Virus record (IMG/VR): IMGVR_UViG_3300032287_002561
Span: 1 to 30,454 of that record
DNA from: a virus
Length of the DNA: 30,454 bases
Reading direction: 5' to 3' (one strand)
Shown: positions 20,395-28,506 of the stretch, piece after piece
Layout: every line of letters starts with the position of its first letter
Position numbering within the stretch: the stretch's first letter is position 1
Translations under genes and position numbers: made by a program
The notes under the pieces: generated by a model
What the model was told of the DNA's origin: nothing
What the model saw: the letters and a program-made list of their open reading frames with translations, nothing else
Databases searched by the model: none

Positions 20395-20892
20395 ATGTCC
20401 AAATATAGTCAACTCTATCATTTGATGAATGAGGATCTCCCGAATTTAACCTCGCAGAGAAGACTATCCTATAGGACTAATCAAAATGAAGTAGCATCTT
20501 TGTTCAAACTAATAAACAAAGAGATATTCGATAATAGATTACCGATACCTGAATTTCAAATAATGCCCAGATGCAGAGAGTACTGGGGGTTTTGTTTAGC
20601 TAAAGAATGTATCCCTGATTGGGAAACAACCAAGTCTAATTGTATAATCAGACTGTCAGATAAATGGTACTGCAAGCAATGGCTGATACTAACTCTTGCC
20701 CATGAAATGTGTCATCAGTATCAGTGGGATATAGATAGCAAGAAACGCATGAAGAAAGGCCTAGACCCATTAATGAGCCATGGTCCTAGTTTTTTTAAAT
20801 ATAGAAACAAGCTTGCGAGACATGGCATACCATTGAAAAAAGCATTGGGTATGCGTAAGTGGTTTACATATCAAAATCTCTTTAAGTGCTAA
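20395..20892 (+). CDS. SprT-like zinc metalloprotease (165 aa)
   Basis: The start MSKYSQLYHLMNEDLPNLTS at 20395 matches a compact domain; longer starts run through the intergenic region. The zinc motif HExxH appears in LTLAHEMCHQYQWD, followed by MSHGPSFFKYRNKLARHGIP, which supplies a third His region as in SprT/SPRTN domains. Eukaryotic SPRTN cuts DNA-bound proteins; phage members are uncharacterised. There is no Shine-Dalgarno sequence, and AATAAATA ends 5 bases before the ATG. The Cys-rich C-terminal zinc finger of bacterial SprT is absent. Confidence 0.85.
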   Translation: MSKYSQLYHLMNEDLPNLTSQRRLSYRTNQNEVASLFKLINKEIFDNRLPIPEFQIMPRCREYWGFCLAKECIPDWETTKSNCIIRLSDKWYCKQWLILTLAHEMCHQYQWDIDSKKRMKKGLDPLMSHGPSFFKYRNKLARHGIPLKKALGMRKWFTYQNLFKC

Positions 20893-20907
20893 GATAAATA
20901 ATAGATT

Positions 20908-22452
20908 ATGCGTGAACTTATCAATTTAATCCAAAATATATCCGAAGGCGTTGTGGGGTTAAGCGCCGGCGAAATTAACAAGTACGACTGGCGTTTCAAA
21001 AAATTCATAGAATACATAGACATCGACAAACCTTTCACTACTATAGACGGTGAAGAAGTAGTATTGCATCCTGATGAAGCCGAGCGTTTTCAGCAAATGT
21101 ACGATGATGGTACATTTAAAGGCAATCTGAAGGCTGTACGTGCCGATGGTGGAGAAATTGCTCTTAGTAAGATTGCAAAGACAGGTGACTTTGGTGGTGC
21201 CGCCGTTGCAGCAGGGCAAGCAGCAGACACTGGTGGCAAAGAAGGACTATTAGTGAAACCTAGCCAAATTGGTATATGCGATCAAAATATACCTGCTAGT
21301 GAATTTTATGATATGATAGTAAGCAACACCGTACTTAATAGCACTGATTACGGCAAAGTCGTTATCCAGTTAGCAGAGTATATTACAGCCGGAGAATACG
21401 TGATGCTTCCGCAAGAATATCAAGGTAAAGAAAAAGAAAAAGTTCGTAAAGCCATCATTGATTATGCAGGTGAATATTTAGGTGTGTTAGCATTACTATA
21501 TGGTCGTTCACGTTTCCCACGCCGTGCAAGTTTCGAAGAATGGATGGGAGGCAGTGTCGGTGACCTAACATTATTCTTCCCTAGCAAGGCTAACACTAAT
21601 CTAGCTGATAGTTATGCTCAGATTAGTAATCCAACTACAAGCCATAATATTAACATATCTAGTAAGGGAACAGGTGGCGGTGCCGCTCCTGCTATCTCAG
21701 GGTTGAAAGTTCCACCAAATATTGAAAATGATCCTAACTTTGCTGCTGCGGTAGAGTTTATAAAAATTTGTAGAGACCAAGGTACTATCCCACAATCATT
21801 TAGTGCTATGGACTTAATATATAAAACAAATCCACAAGCCTTATCTAAAAAATGGCATAAGTTTTTACCGTTTGCTACTAAGAACCCTGAATTAGAAGGT
21901 GCAGCAAAAAGAAGTATTGATGCTAAAAAGCAAAGACAAGATTATCCATTACCAAATAAGTTTGCGCCATTGTATAGCGATATTACTGCTAGCGCAAGTG
22001 CAAGTGACGGAGGTAAGCTAATATACGCAATCAAAAAAGAAGTAGCCGATGCAGTAAACAATCGTGATGCTATCCCTGGATTTAAAGACGCAATTCTTCA
22101 AATACTTGAAATGAACTTCATTCAGCAGTACACTGATTATAAGGGCGGTCAAATTACTTTTGCCACTCAATGGCCAGCCAAGCTAGACGGAAACATTTCT
22201 GTTGAAAATAAATCTAGTGCAGTTGATCCAACTGCAGGTGGATTCTCATTCAAACTAGGTAGAACTGATGACAGCGTTAGCAGCGAACCTGGAGTAGATC
22301 CAATAGATGGCAGCGACAGCGAAGAAGATTTTGTTGACATGTCTGCTCAAATTGCAGGTGGTGCTAGTGGCAAAACATCCAAATCAAGCAAAATTAGCAG
22401 TGCCAAAGCAAATGCAACTGTGGGCGATGTTGGGCGTAAGAAACGCAAATAA
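20908..22452 (+). CDS. large hypothetical phage protein (514 aa)
   Basis: The start is MRELINLIQNISEGVVGLSA. Recognisable blocks are KYDWRFKKFIEYIDIDKPF, VKPSQIGICDQNIPASEFY, STDYGKVVIQLAEYITAGE, PSKANTNLADSYAQI, NISSKGTGGGAAPAISGLK and QQYTDYKGGQITFATQWPAK, then an acidic Ser-rich linker and a basic end (VGDVGRKKRK). I recall related long proteins from marine phages without assigned function. The SSKGTGGGA segment recalls lysine-containing motifs of restriction-like nucleases, a weak idea; a virion role is equally possible. No Shine-Dalgarno sequence; GATAAATA ends 7 bases before the ATG. Confidence 0.75.
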   Translation: MRELINLIQNISEGVVGLSAGEINKYDWRFKKFIEYIDIDKPFTTIDGEEVVLHPDEAERFQQMYDDGTFKGNLKAVRADGGEIALSKIAKTGDFGGAAVAAGQAADTGGKEGLLVKPSQIGICDQNIPASEFYDMIVSNTVLNSTDYGKVVIQLAEYITAGEYVMLPQEYQGKEKEKVRKAIIDYAGEYLGVLALLYGRSRFPRRASFEEWMGGSVGDLTLFFPSKANTNLADSYAQISNPTTSHNINISSKGTGGGAAPAISGLKVPPNIENDPNFAAAVEFIKICRDQGTIPQSFSAMDLIYKTNPQALSKKWHKFLPFATKNPELEGAAKRSIDAKKQRQDYPLPNKFAPLYSDITASASASDGGKLIYAIKKEVADAVNNRDAIPGFKDAILQILEMNFIQQYTDYKGGQITFATQWPAKLDGNISVENKSSAVDPTAGGFSFKLGRTDDSVSSEPGVDPIDGSDSEEDFVDMSAQIAGGASGKTSKSSKISSAKANATVGDVGRKKRK

Positions 22453-22455
22453 CTG

Positions 22456-22483
22456 TTGACAACGCATAAATTTCCTGTATAAT
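22456..22483 (+). promoter_or_regulatory. sigma70-like promoter of clpP
   Basis: TTGACA 22456-22461, 16-bp spacer, TATAAT 22478-22483, then AAGGAAA before the ATG. It gives clpP separate transcription from clpX and clpS. Confidence 0.88.
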
Positions 22484-22506
22484 GTTATTTTTATATAAGG
22501 AAATTT

Positions 22507-23097
22507 ATGAGCCTAGTACCAATCGTCCTAGAACAAACGTCACGCGGTGAACGTAGCTACGACATTTATAGCCGACTACTTAGGGATCGTGTTATCCTAC
22601 TTGAGGGCGAAGTACATGATCAAATGGCAAATCTCATTGTTGCCCAGCTATTGTTCCTAGAGAGTGAAAATCCTGATAAGGATATCAGCATCTATATCAA
22701 CAGTCCAGGTGGAAGTGTCACAGCCGGGATGGCTATCTATGATACTATGCAATTCATCAAACCCGATGTACAAACTATTGTCATGGGACAAGCTTGCAGC
22801 ATGGGTAGCCTTTTAGCACAAGCTGGTGCTAAGGGTAAGCGAATGATTCTTCCTAATGCGCGACACATGATTCATCAACCTTCGGGTGGTGCGCGTGGGC
22901 AGGCTACTGATATGGAAATTCAAGTAAAAGAAATTCTAGCATTGAAGAAGTCATTAACGCAAATCTATGTAGATCATAATAGCGCGGGAAAGACTTTCAA
23001 AGAACTTGCTAAAGATATGGAACGTGATTATTTCATGTCTGCTAAAGAGTCCGTAGCATATGGACTCGCAGACAAAGTACTTACCTCACGTGGTTGA
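22507..23097 (+). CDS. clpP: ClpP serine protease (196 aa)
   Basis: The proteolytic chamber subunit of ClpXP. The complete catalytic triad is visible: Ser98 in GQACSMGS, His123 in [11 protein letters not shown], and Asp174 in [31 protein letters not shown] and the handle helix region ([20 protein letters not shown]) are typical. The N-terminus is short ([20 protein letters not shown]), beginning at the LVPIV.EQ segment where mature cellular ClpP starts, so no propeptide removal appears needed. The stop TGA lies inside the -35 box of the next promoter. Confidence 0.97.
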   Translation: MSLVPIVLEQTSRGERSYDIYSRLLRDRVILLEGEVHDQMANLIVAQLLFLESENPDKDISIYINSPGGSVTAGMAIYDTMQFIKPDVQTIVMGQACSMGSLLAQAGAKGKRMILPNARHMIHQPSGGARGQATDMEIQVKEILALKKSLTQIYVDHNSAGKTFKELAKDMERDYFMSAKESVAYGLADKVLTSRG

Positions 23098-23122
23098 CAA
23101 TAAATCCAATCTATAATATAGT
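23094..23122 (+). promoter_or_regulatory. shared-type early promoter (TTGACA-ATAAATC set)
   Basis: TTGACA 23094-23099, 17-bp spacer starting ATAAATCCAATC, TATAGT 23117-23122. A TATAAT at 23112 is only 12 bp from the -35 box and probably not used with it. The clpP stop codon is part of TTGACA. Confidence 0.85.
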
Positions 23123-23143
23123 GTTATATTATTGGAGAATATT

Positions 23144-23641
23144 ATGAATCCATGGATTCAAAACATTTCATTAAGTGACATTAAACGGGGTTTCCATATC
23201 GACGCTGGATTCAACTCAATGCTCATTCAAATCGTTGATCCACCGGGTGATTTCCCTACACCTAAATTAGCATTTAGGGAAATTCACCAGTTCCAATTCT
23301 TGGACGTCGAAGAAAAAGACTTTGTCCTAGAAGAAGAAATGCGGTGCAGCCAAGAGCAAGCCAATGAATTGGTTCGTCTACTTCAACATGCGTTGGAGAA
23401 GCGTATGAACGTCATTGTTCACTGCCATGCAGGTGTGTGCCGTAGTGGTGCTGTCTGCGAAATCGGCGTCATGCTTGGCTTTAGAGACACTGAAGCTTTC
23501 CGAAGTCCTAATCTGTTGGTCAAGCATCGTATGATGAAGGCACTAGGATGGACATATGATGAGAACGAACCGTTCACCATTAATGGGGTACCGTTTGAAT
23601 ATGATGAATTAAACAACAAAGTACCATTAGAGAAGAAATAA
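23144..23641 (+). CDS. dual-specificity/tyrosine phosphatase-like protein (165 aa)
   Basis: TTGGAG precedes ATG 23144; a TTG start at 23132 would use the ribosome site itself and is rejected. The P-loop CX5R motif is VHCHAGVCRSGAV with nucleophile Cys94 and Arg100, followed by a helix (CEIGVMLGF) as in cysteine-based phosphatases. Asp54 in FLDVEEKDF is a possible general acid. It likely removes phosphate from proteins or small molecules after infection. It forms a unit with the oxygenase-like gene directly downstream. Confidence 0.88.
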   Translation: MNPWIQNISLSDIKRGFHIDAGFNSMLIQIVDPPGDFPTPKLAFREIHQFQFLDVEEKDFVLEEEMRCSQEQANELVRLLQHALEKRMNVIVHCHAGVCRSGAVCEIGVMLGFRDTEAFRSPNLLVKHRMMKALGWTYDENEPFTINGVPFEYDELNNKVPLEKK

Positions 23642-24283
23642 ATGGATACACTACTAAACACTGCTCAGAAATTTATCCTTGTCAAGGATATGTCTGACCT
23701 AATCGACTTTGATCAAATTAATCAAGAATTTGATAAGCTACATTGGAAAGAGAATGTAAACAATAAGATTAGCGAGGAGATGGATTTTCTTGACAAGGAT
23801 TCTTTTTCAAAATCTCAATCAACGATAGTAGAAGTTTGTAAAAACTATCTCAATCGTTCACTGAATCTAGAGCCATTCTACGATGATCTACGTATCACTA
23901 ACAGTTGGGGTAATATCACAGAGCCGGGATATGCACACCATGACCATGTTCATCCATTCAGCGTTGTAAGCGGAGTCATCTATCTTGATGACAATCCAAC
24001 TAACTTGAACCTGTATGTAGAAGCATTCATGTCTGATATTCCATATTTTATCAGCAAAAACAAATCCTATGTTTCGTTGAAGAATCTATTTCAGGATGCA
24101 GGAATCGATCCTGCTACTTGTAACAATTTGAAGAATCACATGGTTTTGTTCCTATCTAATTGTGCCCATTTTGTAGAACGTACCGATGAACAATCACAAC
24201 CACGCCGTAGTATTTCTTTCAATACTTTTTGGAAGGGATTGACCGGAGTACGTCATGAGGCGCTAGGATCCATTAAATTCTGA
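23642..24283 (+). CDS. probable 2OG-Fe(II) oxygenase (213 aa)
   Basis: It starts immediately after the previous TAA, with an AGAGAAG ribosome site. The C-terminal half shows the phage 2OG-Fe(II) oxygenase pattern: ITNSWGNITEPGYAHHDHVH and PFSVVSGVIYLDDNPTNLNL supply the first His/Asp or His-x-His iron ligands (near 100-104), HFVERTDEQ the distal His176, and QPRRSISFNTFW the arginine that binds 2-oxoglutarate (Arg188 or Arg189). Such enzymes hydroxylate proteins or modify DNA bases; the substrate is unknown. Confidence 0.75.
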   Translation: MDTLLNTAQKFILVKDMSDLIDFDQINQEFDKLHWKENVNNKISEEMDFLDKDSFSKSQSTIVEVCKNYLNRSLNLEPFYDDLRITNSWGNITEPGYAHHDHVHPFSVVSGVIYLDDNPTNLNLYVEAFMSDIPYFISKNKSYVSLKNLFQDAGIDPATCNNLKNHMVLFLSNCAHFVERTDEQSQPRRSISFNTFWKGLTGVRHEALGSIKF

Positions 24284-24285
24284 GG

Positions 24286-24314
24286 TTGACAAATAATCCG
24301 TTTGGGCTTACAAT
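24286..24314 (+). promoter_or_regulatory. shared-type early promoter, variant
   Basis: TTGACA 24286-24291, 17-bp spacer AATAATCCGTTTGGGCT (a variant of the ATAAATC type), TACAAT 24309-24314. It drives the gene at 24343. Confidence 0.85.
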
Positions 24315-24342
24315 AAGGTATAGTCGATAAACGGAGTAAGAA

Positions 24343-24615
24343 ATGTCTGGTACTTTCAAGGTCAAGTTTTACAATGATCCGGGTCATGGTTGGGGCGCAG
24401 TCAAGCGTAAAGTTCTCGAGGATCTCGGAATTCTTGACCGTATTAGTCACTATAGTTACCAAAAGGGTGACACTGTATACCTCGAGGAAGATTGTGACTT
24501 TCCCTTGTTTGCAACCACTCTGAATGCCACCCGCAATGGTGTTACTTTTCAGTACGAAGAAAAAACTACTAACAACCGTAGCCCTATCCGCAGCTACGAT
24601 TCTTTCAAGGTCTAA
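24343..24615 (+). CDS. small hypothetical protein (90 aa)
   Basis: ACGGAG precedes the ATG. The protein begins MSGTFKVKFYNDPGHGWGAV and continues KRKVLEDLGILDRISHYSYQ, then a likely beta sheet (DTVYLEEDCDFPLFATTLNA). The GHGW..V....L..LGI..I..YSY..G..VYLEED.D layout is one I recall from small phage and plasmid proteins. The function is unknown. Confidence 0.75.
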   Translation: MSGTFKVKFYNDPGHGWGAVKRKVLEDLGILDRISHYSYQKGDTVYLEEDCDFPLFATTLNATRNGVTFQYEEKTTNNRSPIRSYDSFKV

Positions 24616-24616
24616 A

Positions 24617-24694
24617 ATGATTACTAGTTTGCTGATTATGTTTGCTCCCATTATCATTATGGGCATTGCAATCATTGTTGCCGGAGAGTGGTGA
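24617..24694 (+). CDS. 25-aa membrane micropeptide
   Basis: ATG 24617 follows the previous stop by one base. The product, MITSLLIMFAPIIIMGIAII ending VAGEW, is a single hydrophobic helix. Its position in the same transcript and its membrane-like composition support it; chance cannot be excluded for so short a frame. Confidence 0.5.
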   Translation: MITSLLIMFAPIIIMGIAIIVAGEW

Positions 24695-24704
24695 TAGCCA
24701 AAAT

Positions 24705-24733
24705 TTGACAATAAATCCAAACCCTGATATACT
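24705..24733 (+). promoter_or_regulatory. shared-type early promoter (TTGACA-ATAAATC set)
   Basis: TTGACA 24705-24710, 17-bp spacer starting ATAAATCCAAAC, TATACT 24728-24733. It drives the gene at 24763. Confidence 0.9.
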
Positions 24734-24762
24734 GTATTCATAGTAGACAAAAGGAGTTAACG

Positions 24763-25086
24763 ATGTTTGGTACTTATGCTCGTAATTATTTTGCTGGTCA
24801 AGGCCGTTACCGTCCTGATGTAGAACCTGAAATCCCTACAGTTAGTCTCAAATTGTGTGAGTACGACAAGAACCGTAAGGTTCTCAAGTTGGCGTCCGAG
24901 TACTTCGGTATGCCGTCCACTTTCTTTGTCAAGAGCCATCACACCGGCAAGGAAGTGCGTTTCGTTACTGTTGGTCCTGAGGACAAGTTGTTTGATCAGG
25001 ATCAATGGGATGGTGAACAGCAAGTGTATCGTCCTCTTGGCAATGTCCCGGGTGTAGATCACATGGTTATCTATCATGCTTGGTAA
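24763..25086 (+). CDS. hypothetical protein (107 aa)
   Basis: AAAGGAG precedes the ATG. The sequence is polar and mixed (TVSLKLCEYDKNRKVLKLAS, then EYFGMPSTFFVKSHHTGKEV), ending PGVDHMVIYHAW. The block of a VLKLASEYFGMP helix followed by F.V.S..TGK.V.F suggests a small alpha/beta fold. It is probably monocistronic, as the next promoter follows at once. No function is recognised. Confidence 0.75.
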   Translation: MFGTYARNYFAGQGRYRPDVEPEIPTVSLKLCEYDKNRKVLKLASEYFGMPSTFFVKSHHTGKEVRFVTVGPEDKLFDQDQWDGEQQVYRPLGNVPGVDHMVIYHAW

Positions 25087-25092
25087 ACAAAT

Positions 25093-25121
25093 TTGACAAT
25101 AAATCCAAATGCTAGTATAAT
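25093..25121 (+). promoter_or_regulatory. shared-type early promoter of the rII operon
   Basis: TTGACA 25093-25098, 17-bp spacer starting ATAAATCCAAAT, TATAAT 25116-25121. With the terminator at 28418 it defines a three-gene unit: 48-aa gene, rIIA, rIIB. Confidence 0.92.
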
Positions 25122-25148
25122 TCATGTATTGAACGTTAAGGAGTATGT

Positions 25149-25295
25149 ATGAAATACACATTGATTACCCCGGTCGGTCGAGTATATACTTTCTACATCC
25201 TTGCAACTGCTGAATGCTACCAACAAGCATATGGTGGCACCCTGATCAATAATGAAGTTGTGACCGAAATTGTAACTGAAATGGAAACTGTTTAA
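25149..25295 (+). CDS. small hypothetical protein leading the rII operon (48 aa)
   Basis: TAAGGAG precedes ATG 25149. It encodes MKYTLITPVGRVYTFYILAT followed by AECYQQAYGGTLINNEVV and an acidic tail. Its TAA overlaps the rIIA ATG (TAATG). rIIA has no ribosome site of its own, so its translation probably depends on this gene. Confidence 0.65.
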   Translation: MKYTLITPVGRVYTFYILATAECYQQAYGGTLINNEVVTEIVTEMETV

Positions 25296-27424
25296 TGATT
25301 CTAAATAACGCACCCCAAGATCAAGCTATTCTGTCCAACGTCGGGCAGATTGGTGAATTCCGTATTCGCAATAGTGCGAAGGCTTTTAACATTCTCTCTT
25401 CGGGCCTGTATGCTAACAAGATTCGGGCTATCATCCGAGAACTGTCGTGCAATGCTGTGGACAGCCATGTTGCTGCTGGCAAGTCTGATGTGCCTTTTGA
25501 CGTACATCTTCCCAATACCCTAGAACCCTGGTTCAGTATCCGTGACTATGGTACTGGCTTGAGCCATAATCAAGTTACCAGCATCTACACCACTTACTTT
25601 GAATCTACCAAAACCGATAGCAATGATTTTATCGGTGCGCTTGGTCTTGGTTCTAAAAGCCCGTTTAGTTACACTGATAACTTTACCGTGACTGCCATCA
25701 AGGATGGACGTAAGGGTATCTATACTGCCTTTATCAATGAACATGGAGTGCCCAGTATCGCACTCATGCACGAAGAAACCAGCACTGAACCTGCAGGTGT
25801 CGAGGTAAAGTTTAGTGTGAATGACCGCTGGGACTTTGATAAGTTCCGTAACGAGGCACAAATTGTTTATGTCTATTTCAATCTGCGTCCTGTTGTCCAT
25901 GGTTTGAAGGAATTCAAATTCCAAGATCCTTCGTACAAGGACAAGGACATCATCAAGGGTGTGCATTACACTGGTTACAATAACCGTAGCATTGCTGTAA
26001 TGGGCAATATTGCATATCCTATTGATGTTCCGAAAGCTGACACTACACTCGGTAACCTCCGCAGTCTGATTGAATGTGGCCTTGTTATTGAATTTGCTAT
26101 CGGTGAAGTTGACTTTCAAGCTAGCCGCGAAGGTCTTAGTTATATTCCTAGCACTGTGCAGGCTATCAAGCGTAAACTTGAGGCATTGAATAACCAATTG
26201 GCTGTTCATATTGCCGGTGAAGCTGAACAGTTTGCTAATCTTTGGGATCGTGCTGAATACTTGGAAAAACGTAACAGTGAAACTCTTTGGAAGAATGCTG
26301 TAACCAAGTATGTGCAGGATACCAAGTTTGTATTGGCTGATCCTAGCAACCGTTATAACTTGCTGAAGCCTTTCCTCTTCAAGGTCGAAGAAGTTGCTAA
26401 GAAATATAATATCAATATTCGTGCTTTTTACAAAGAGCGCCATAACGATAAGTGTAGCAATGTCAAGTCTGAAAGTACGTGGGACGATGTTACCAAGACT
26501 CATGTAGCAGGACACAAGATTTGGCCTAACAAGAATGTAAACTTTGTTATCACTGATACCAAGCGTGGTGCCTTTGAACGAGCAAAGTATCACTGGCGCA
26601 AGTCTACTCAAACTAATTCCGGAGAGAGTGTAGTTGTACTAGAGGCAGTAGACAAGAATCGTACTGCACAATTTGCTAAGTTCCTTAAGGATCTATATAA
26701 CCCTCCCCGTGTTATCAATGCTAGCGCATTGCTTGAAAAGGATCGTAATAGTTCGGGCGGTAACTGGGGTAAGGCTAGCATTCTAAAACTTGAGGAGCGT
26801 GACCGTGCCCGGCGCACAACTATTATGGCATGGGGTAAAGCAGGTAGTGCTAGTGACTACGATACTACCGAAACATACTACTATGTTGAATTGAATGGTT
26901 GGAATGCTGTTGGTTTGCCAATTGGTAATATCAAGGATTATTATGAAATGATTACCCGATCGGGTATCTTTACTAATGATGTATATGGCGTGCGTAAGAG
27001 TGATATCCCACTGATTCGTACCCAAAAGAATTGGATAGAACTGACTGGTCATATTCGACAAAAATTGTCATCTACTACTGCTAGTAATGTCATGAGTTTG
27101 GTCAAACAGGCTATTGACTTTAAGAGTGCTTTCAAGTATAGTAGCGATAAGATTAATCAAGATAGTCCATACTATAAGTTGTATGCAGAGTTTAAGGATA
27201 TCGAAGTTGATGACGCACACGAGCGTTCATATCTTGAAAAACTGCTACATCTATATGGTATCAAGGTCAACAATGTTGACCCAAGTAGTCTGATTAATTT
27301 GTACAAGCAAAAAGTAGCGGCAGTTATGAATCGTTATCCGATGCTACGGCACATCGGATATCATGCTGAGAAAAGTGATGTTGCCGATTATATTAACATG
27401 GTTGATCAATTGAAAGGTATTTAA
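25295..27424 (+). CDS. rIIA: rIIA-like protein with GHKL ATPase domain (709 aa)
   Basis: In T4, rIIA and rIIB together overcome exclusion by the RexAB system of phage lambda. The N-terminal GHKL fold is clear: RAIIRELSCNAVDSH (Glu49, Asn53), IRDYGTGLS (Asp84, Gly86, Gly88) and GALGLGSKSPFSY (114-126). The length is close to T4 rIIA. The C-terminal two thirds have no further motif I recognise. It is coupled to the 48-aa gene by TAATG and is followed 2 bases later by rIIB. Confidence 0.92.
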   Translation: MILNNAPQDQAILSNVGQIGEFRIRNSAKAFNILSSGLYANKIRAIIRELSCNAVDSHVAAGKSDVPFDVHLPNTLEPWFSIRDYGTGLSHNQVTSIYTTYFESTKTDSNDFIGALGLGSKSPFSYTDNFTVTAIKDGRKGIYTAFINEHGVPSIALMHEETSTEPAGVEVKFSVNDRWDFDKFRNEAQIVYVYFNLRPVVHGLKEFKFQDPSYKDKDIIKGVHYTGYNNRSIAVMGNIAYPIDVPKADTTLGNLRSLIECGLVIEFAIGEVDFQASREGLSYIPSTVQAIKRKLEALNNQLAVHIAGEAEQFANLWDRAEYLEKRNSETLWKNAVTKYVQDTKFVLADPSNRYNLLKPFLFKVEEVAKKYNINIRAFYKERHNDKCSNVKSESTWDDVTKTHVAGHKIWPNKNVNFVITDTKRGAFERAKYHWRKSTQTNSGESVVVLEAVDKNRTAQFAKFLKDLYNPPRVINASALLEKDRNSSGGNWGKASILKLEERDRARRTTIMAWGKAGSASDYDTTETYYYVELNGWNAVGLPIGNIKDYYEMITRSGIFTNDVYGVRKSDIPLIRTQKNWIELTGHIRQKLSSTTASNVMSLVKQAIDFKSAFKYSSDKINQDSPYYKLYAEFKDIEVDDAHERSYLEKLLHLYGIKVNNVDPSSLINLYKQKVAAVMNRYPMLRHIGYHAEKSDVADYINMVDQLKGI

Positions 27425-27426
27425 AA

Positions 27427-28419
27427 ATGAGCTATCCGTTTATTCTCCAAGGCGATAATGTTACTCTTGTTATCGATGGTACTCCGCACACTGTCAACAA
27501 GACTCATGTGGCTTATCAAAAGGTTGTCGATGCTATCAAGGCAGGTAATTGGGATGATGTTAAAGCATTGATCAACCCTGTTAAGGCTGTAATCACTTAC
27601 AGTCAAGGAAACGTGAGCATCGTTGATGGTGAAATGTTCTGGAAGGGTCAAGAGTTCCATAACAGTCTTGCTACTCGCATGATTCAAATGTTGACCGATG
27701 GATTCAATATCGAACCCATGATTAGCTTTATGAATAATCTCATGCAGAATCCTAGTCGCCAAGCAGTTACCGAACTGTACGGTTTCTTGGAAAAGAACAG
27801 TTTGCCGATCACTCCAGACGGTCACTTCCTCGCATACAAGCGTGTGCGTGAGGATTACAAGGATTGTCATAGTGGCACTATGGATAACAGTGTGGGTCGT
27901 GTCGTTGAAATGGAACGCAACATGGTTGACGACAAGCGTGACAACACCTGTAGTACTGGTCTTCACTTCTGCTCTCATAGCTATCTGGCTAGCTTTAGTG
28001 GTGCTCGTACTGTCATCGTTAAGATCAACCCGCGTGATGTTGTAAGCATCCCTAGCGACTACAACGATGCTAAGGGCCGTGCTTGTCGTTATGAAGTTAT
28101 CGGTGAAGTTGACCGTGATGTTAAAGACAATGTTGAGTTCACTAAGCCTGTGCAGAGTAATGCTAACAGTGTGAAGGTTGAACCTAAGACTGGTTCTACT
28201 CCTTTCTATCGTGGCTATACTGATGGTTATACTGGCAAGGATTATAATCCAGGTGACTACCGAAATATTAACGATCAACATGACTATGAAGAAGGCTTTG
28301 ATAAAGGTCAGATGCATAGTGATGATAGTATGCCCGAACGTTATCGGTATGTTCCTAAACAGGAAGTTGTCAGTGACAGCAAATGGCCCTTTGCAAAGAG
28401 TGGCCCGATGGGATACTAA
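27427..28419 (+). CDS. rIIB: rIIB-like protein (330 aa)
   Basis: The partner of rIIA, placed directly downstream as in T4. The central signature is well kept: LPITPDGHFLAYKRVREDYK, DNSVGRVVEMERNMVDDKRD and TCSTGLHFCSHSYL. The N-terminal part (LVIDGTPHTVNKTHVAYQKV) looks like a DNA- or protein-binding head domain. A C-terminal extension with FYRGYTDGYTGKDYNPGDYR and YEEGFDKGQ is low-complexity Gly/Tyr/Asp and may be a lineage-specific addition. A strong terminator overlaps the stop. Confidence 0.93.
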   Translation: MSYPFILQGDNVTLVIDGTPHTVNKTHVAYQKVVDAIKAGNWDDVKALINPVKAVITYSQGNVSIVDGEMFWKGQEFHNSLATRMIQMLTDGFNIEPMISFMNNLMQNPSRQAVTELYGFLEKNSLPITPDGHFLAYKRVREDYKDCHSGTMDNSVGRVVEMERNMVDDKRDNTCSTGLHFCSHSYLASFSGARTVIVKINPRDVVSIPSDYNDAKGRACRYEVIGEVDRDVKDNVEFTKPVQSNANSVKVEPKTGSTPFYRGYTDGYTGKDYNPGDYRNINDQHDYEEGFDKGQMHSDDSMPERYRYVPKQEVVSDSKWPFAKSGPMGY

Positions 28420-28443
28420 AAAGGCCCCGAAAGGGGCTTTTTT
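28418..28443 (+). terminator. rho-independent terminator after rIIB
   Basis: GCCCC at 28424-28428 pairs with GGGGC at 28433-28437 around GAAA, extended by A/T pairs into a run of six T. It ends the rII operon and lies just before the promoter at 28449. Confidence 0.95.
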
Positions 28444-28448
28444 ATTGG

Positions 28449-28477
28449 TTGACAATAAATCACTTCGGTGATATACT
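28449..28477 (+). promoter_or_regulatory. shared-type early promoter (TTGACA-ATAAATC set)
   Basis: TTGACA 28449-28454, 17-bp spacer starting ATAAATCAC, TATACT 28472-28477. It drives the alarmone hydrolase-like gene and the two genes after it. Confidence 0.9.
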
Positions 28478-28506
28478 GTAGTTACAGTAGATAGAAGGAG
28501 TTAAAA

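Noticed and set aside
23112-23117. TATAAT as the -10 box of the promoter at 23094
   Set aside because: The spacing to TTGACA is only 12 bp; TATAGT at 23117 gives 17 bp like the other promoters of the set.
25520-26611. 363-codon minus-strand frame opposite rIIA
   Set aside because: Antisense shadow of a well-supported GHKL protein, with no motif, ribosome site or promoter.
27421-28455. 344-codon open frame on the minus strand opposite rIIB
   Set aside because: It mirrors the rIIB codon pattern, is rich in Thr/Ile/Val runs typical of antisense shadows, has no ribosome site and overlaps a strong terminator.
28461-28472. TCAC-TTCG-GTGA hairpin with a UUCG-type loop in the promoter at 28449
   Set aside because: It lies between the -35 and -10 boxes, so it is not transcribed from that promoter; it may be a coincidence.
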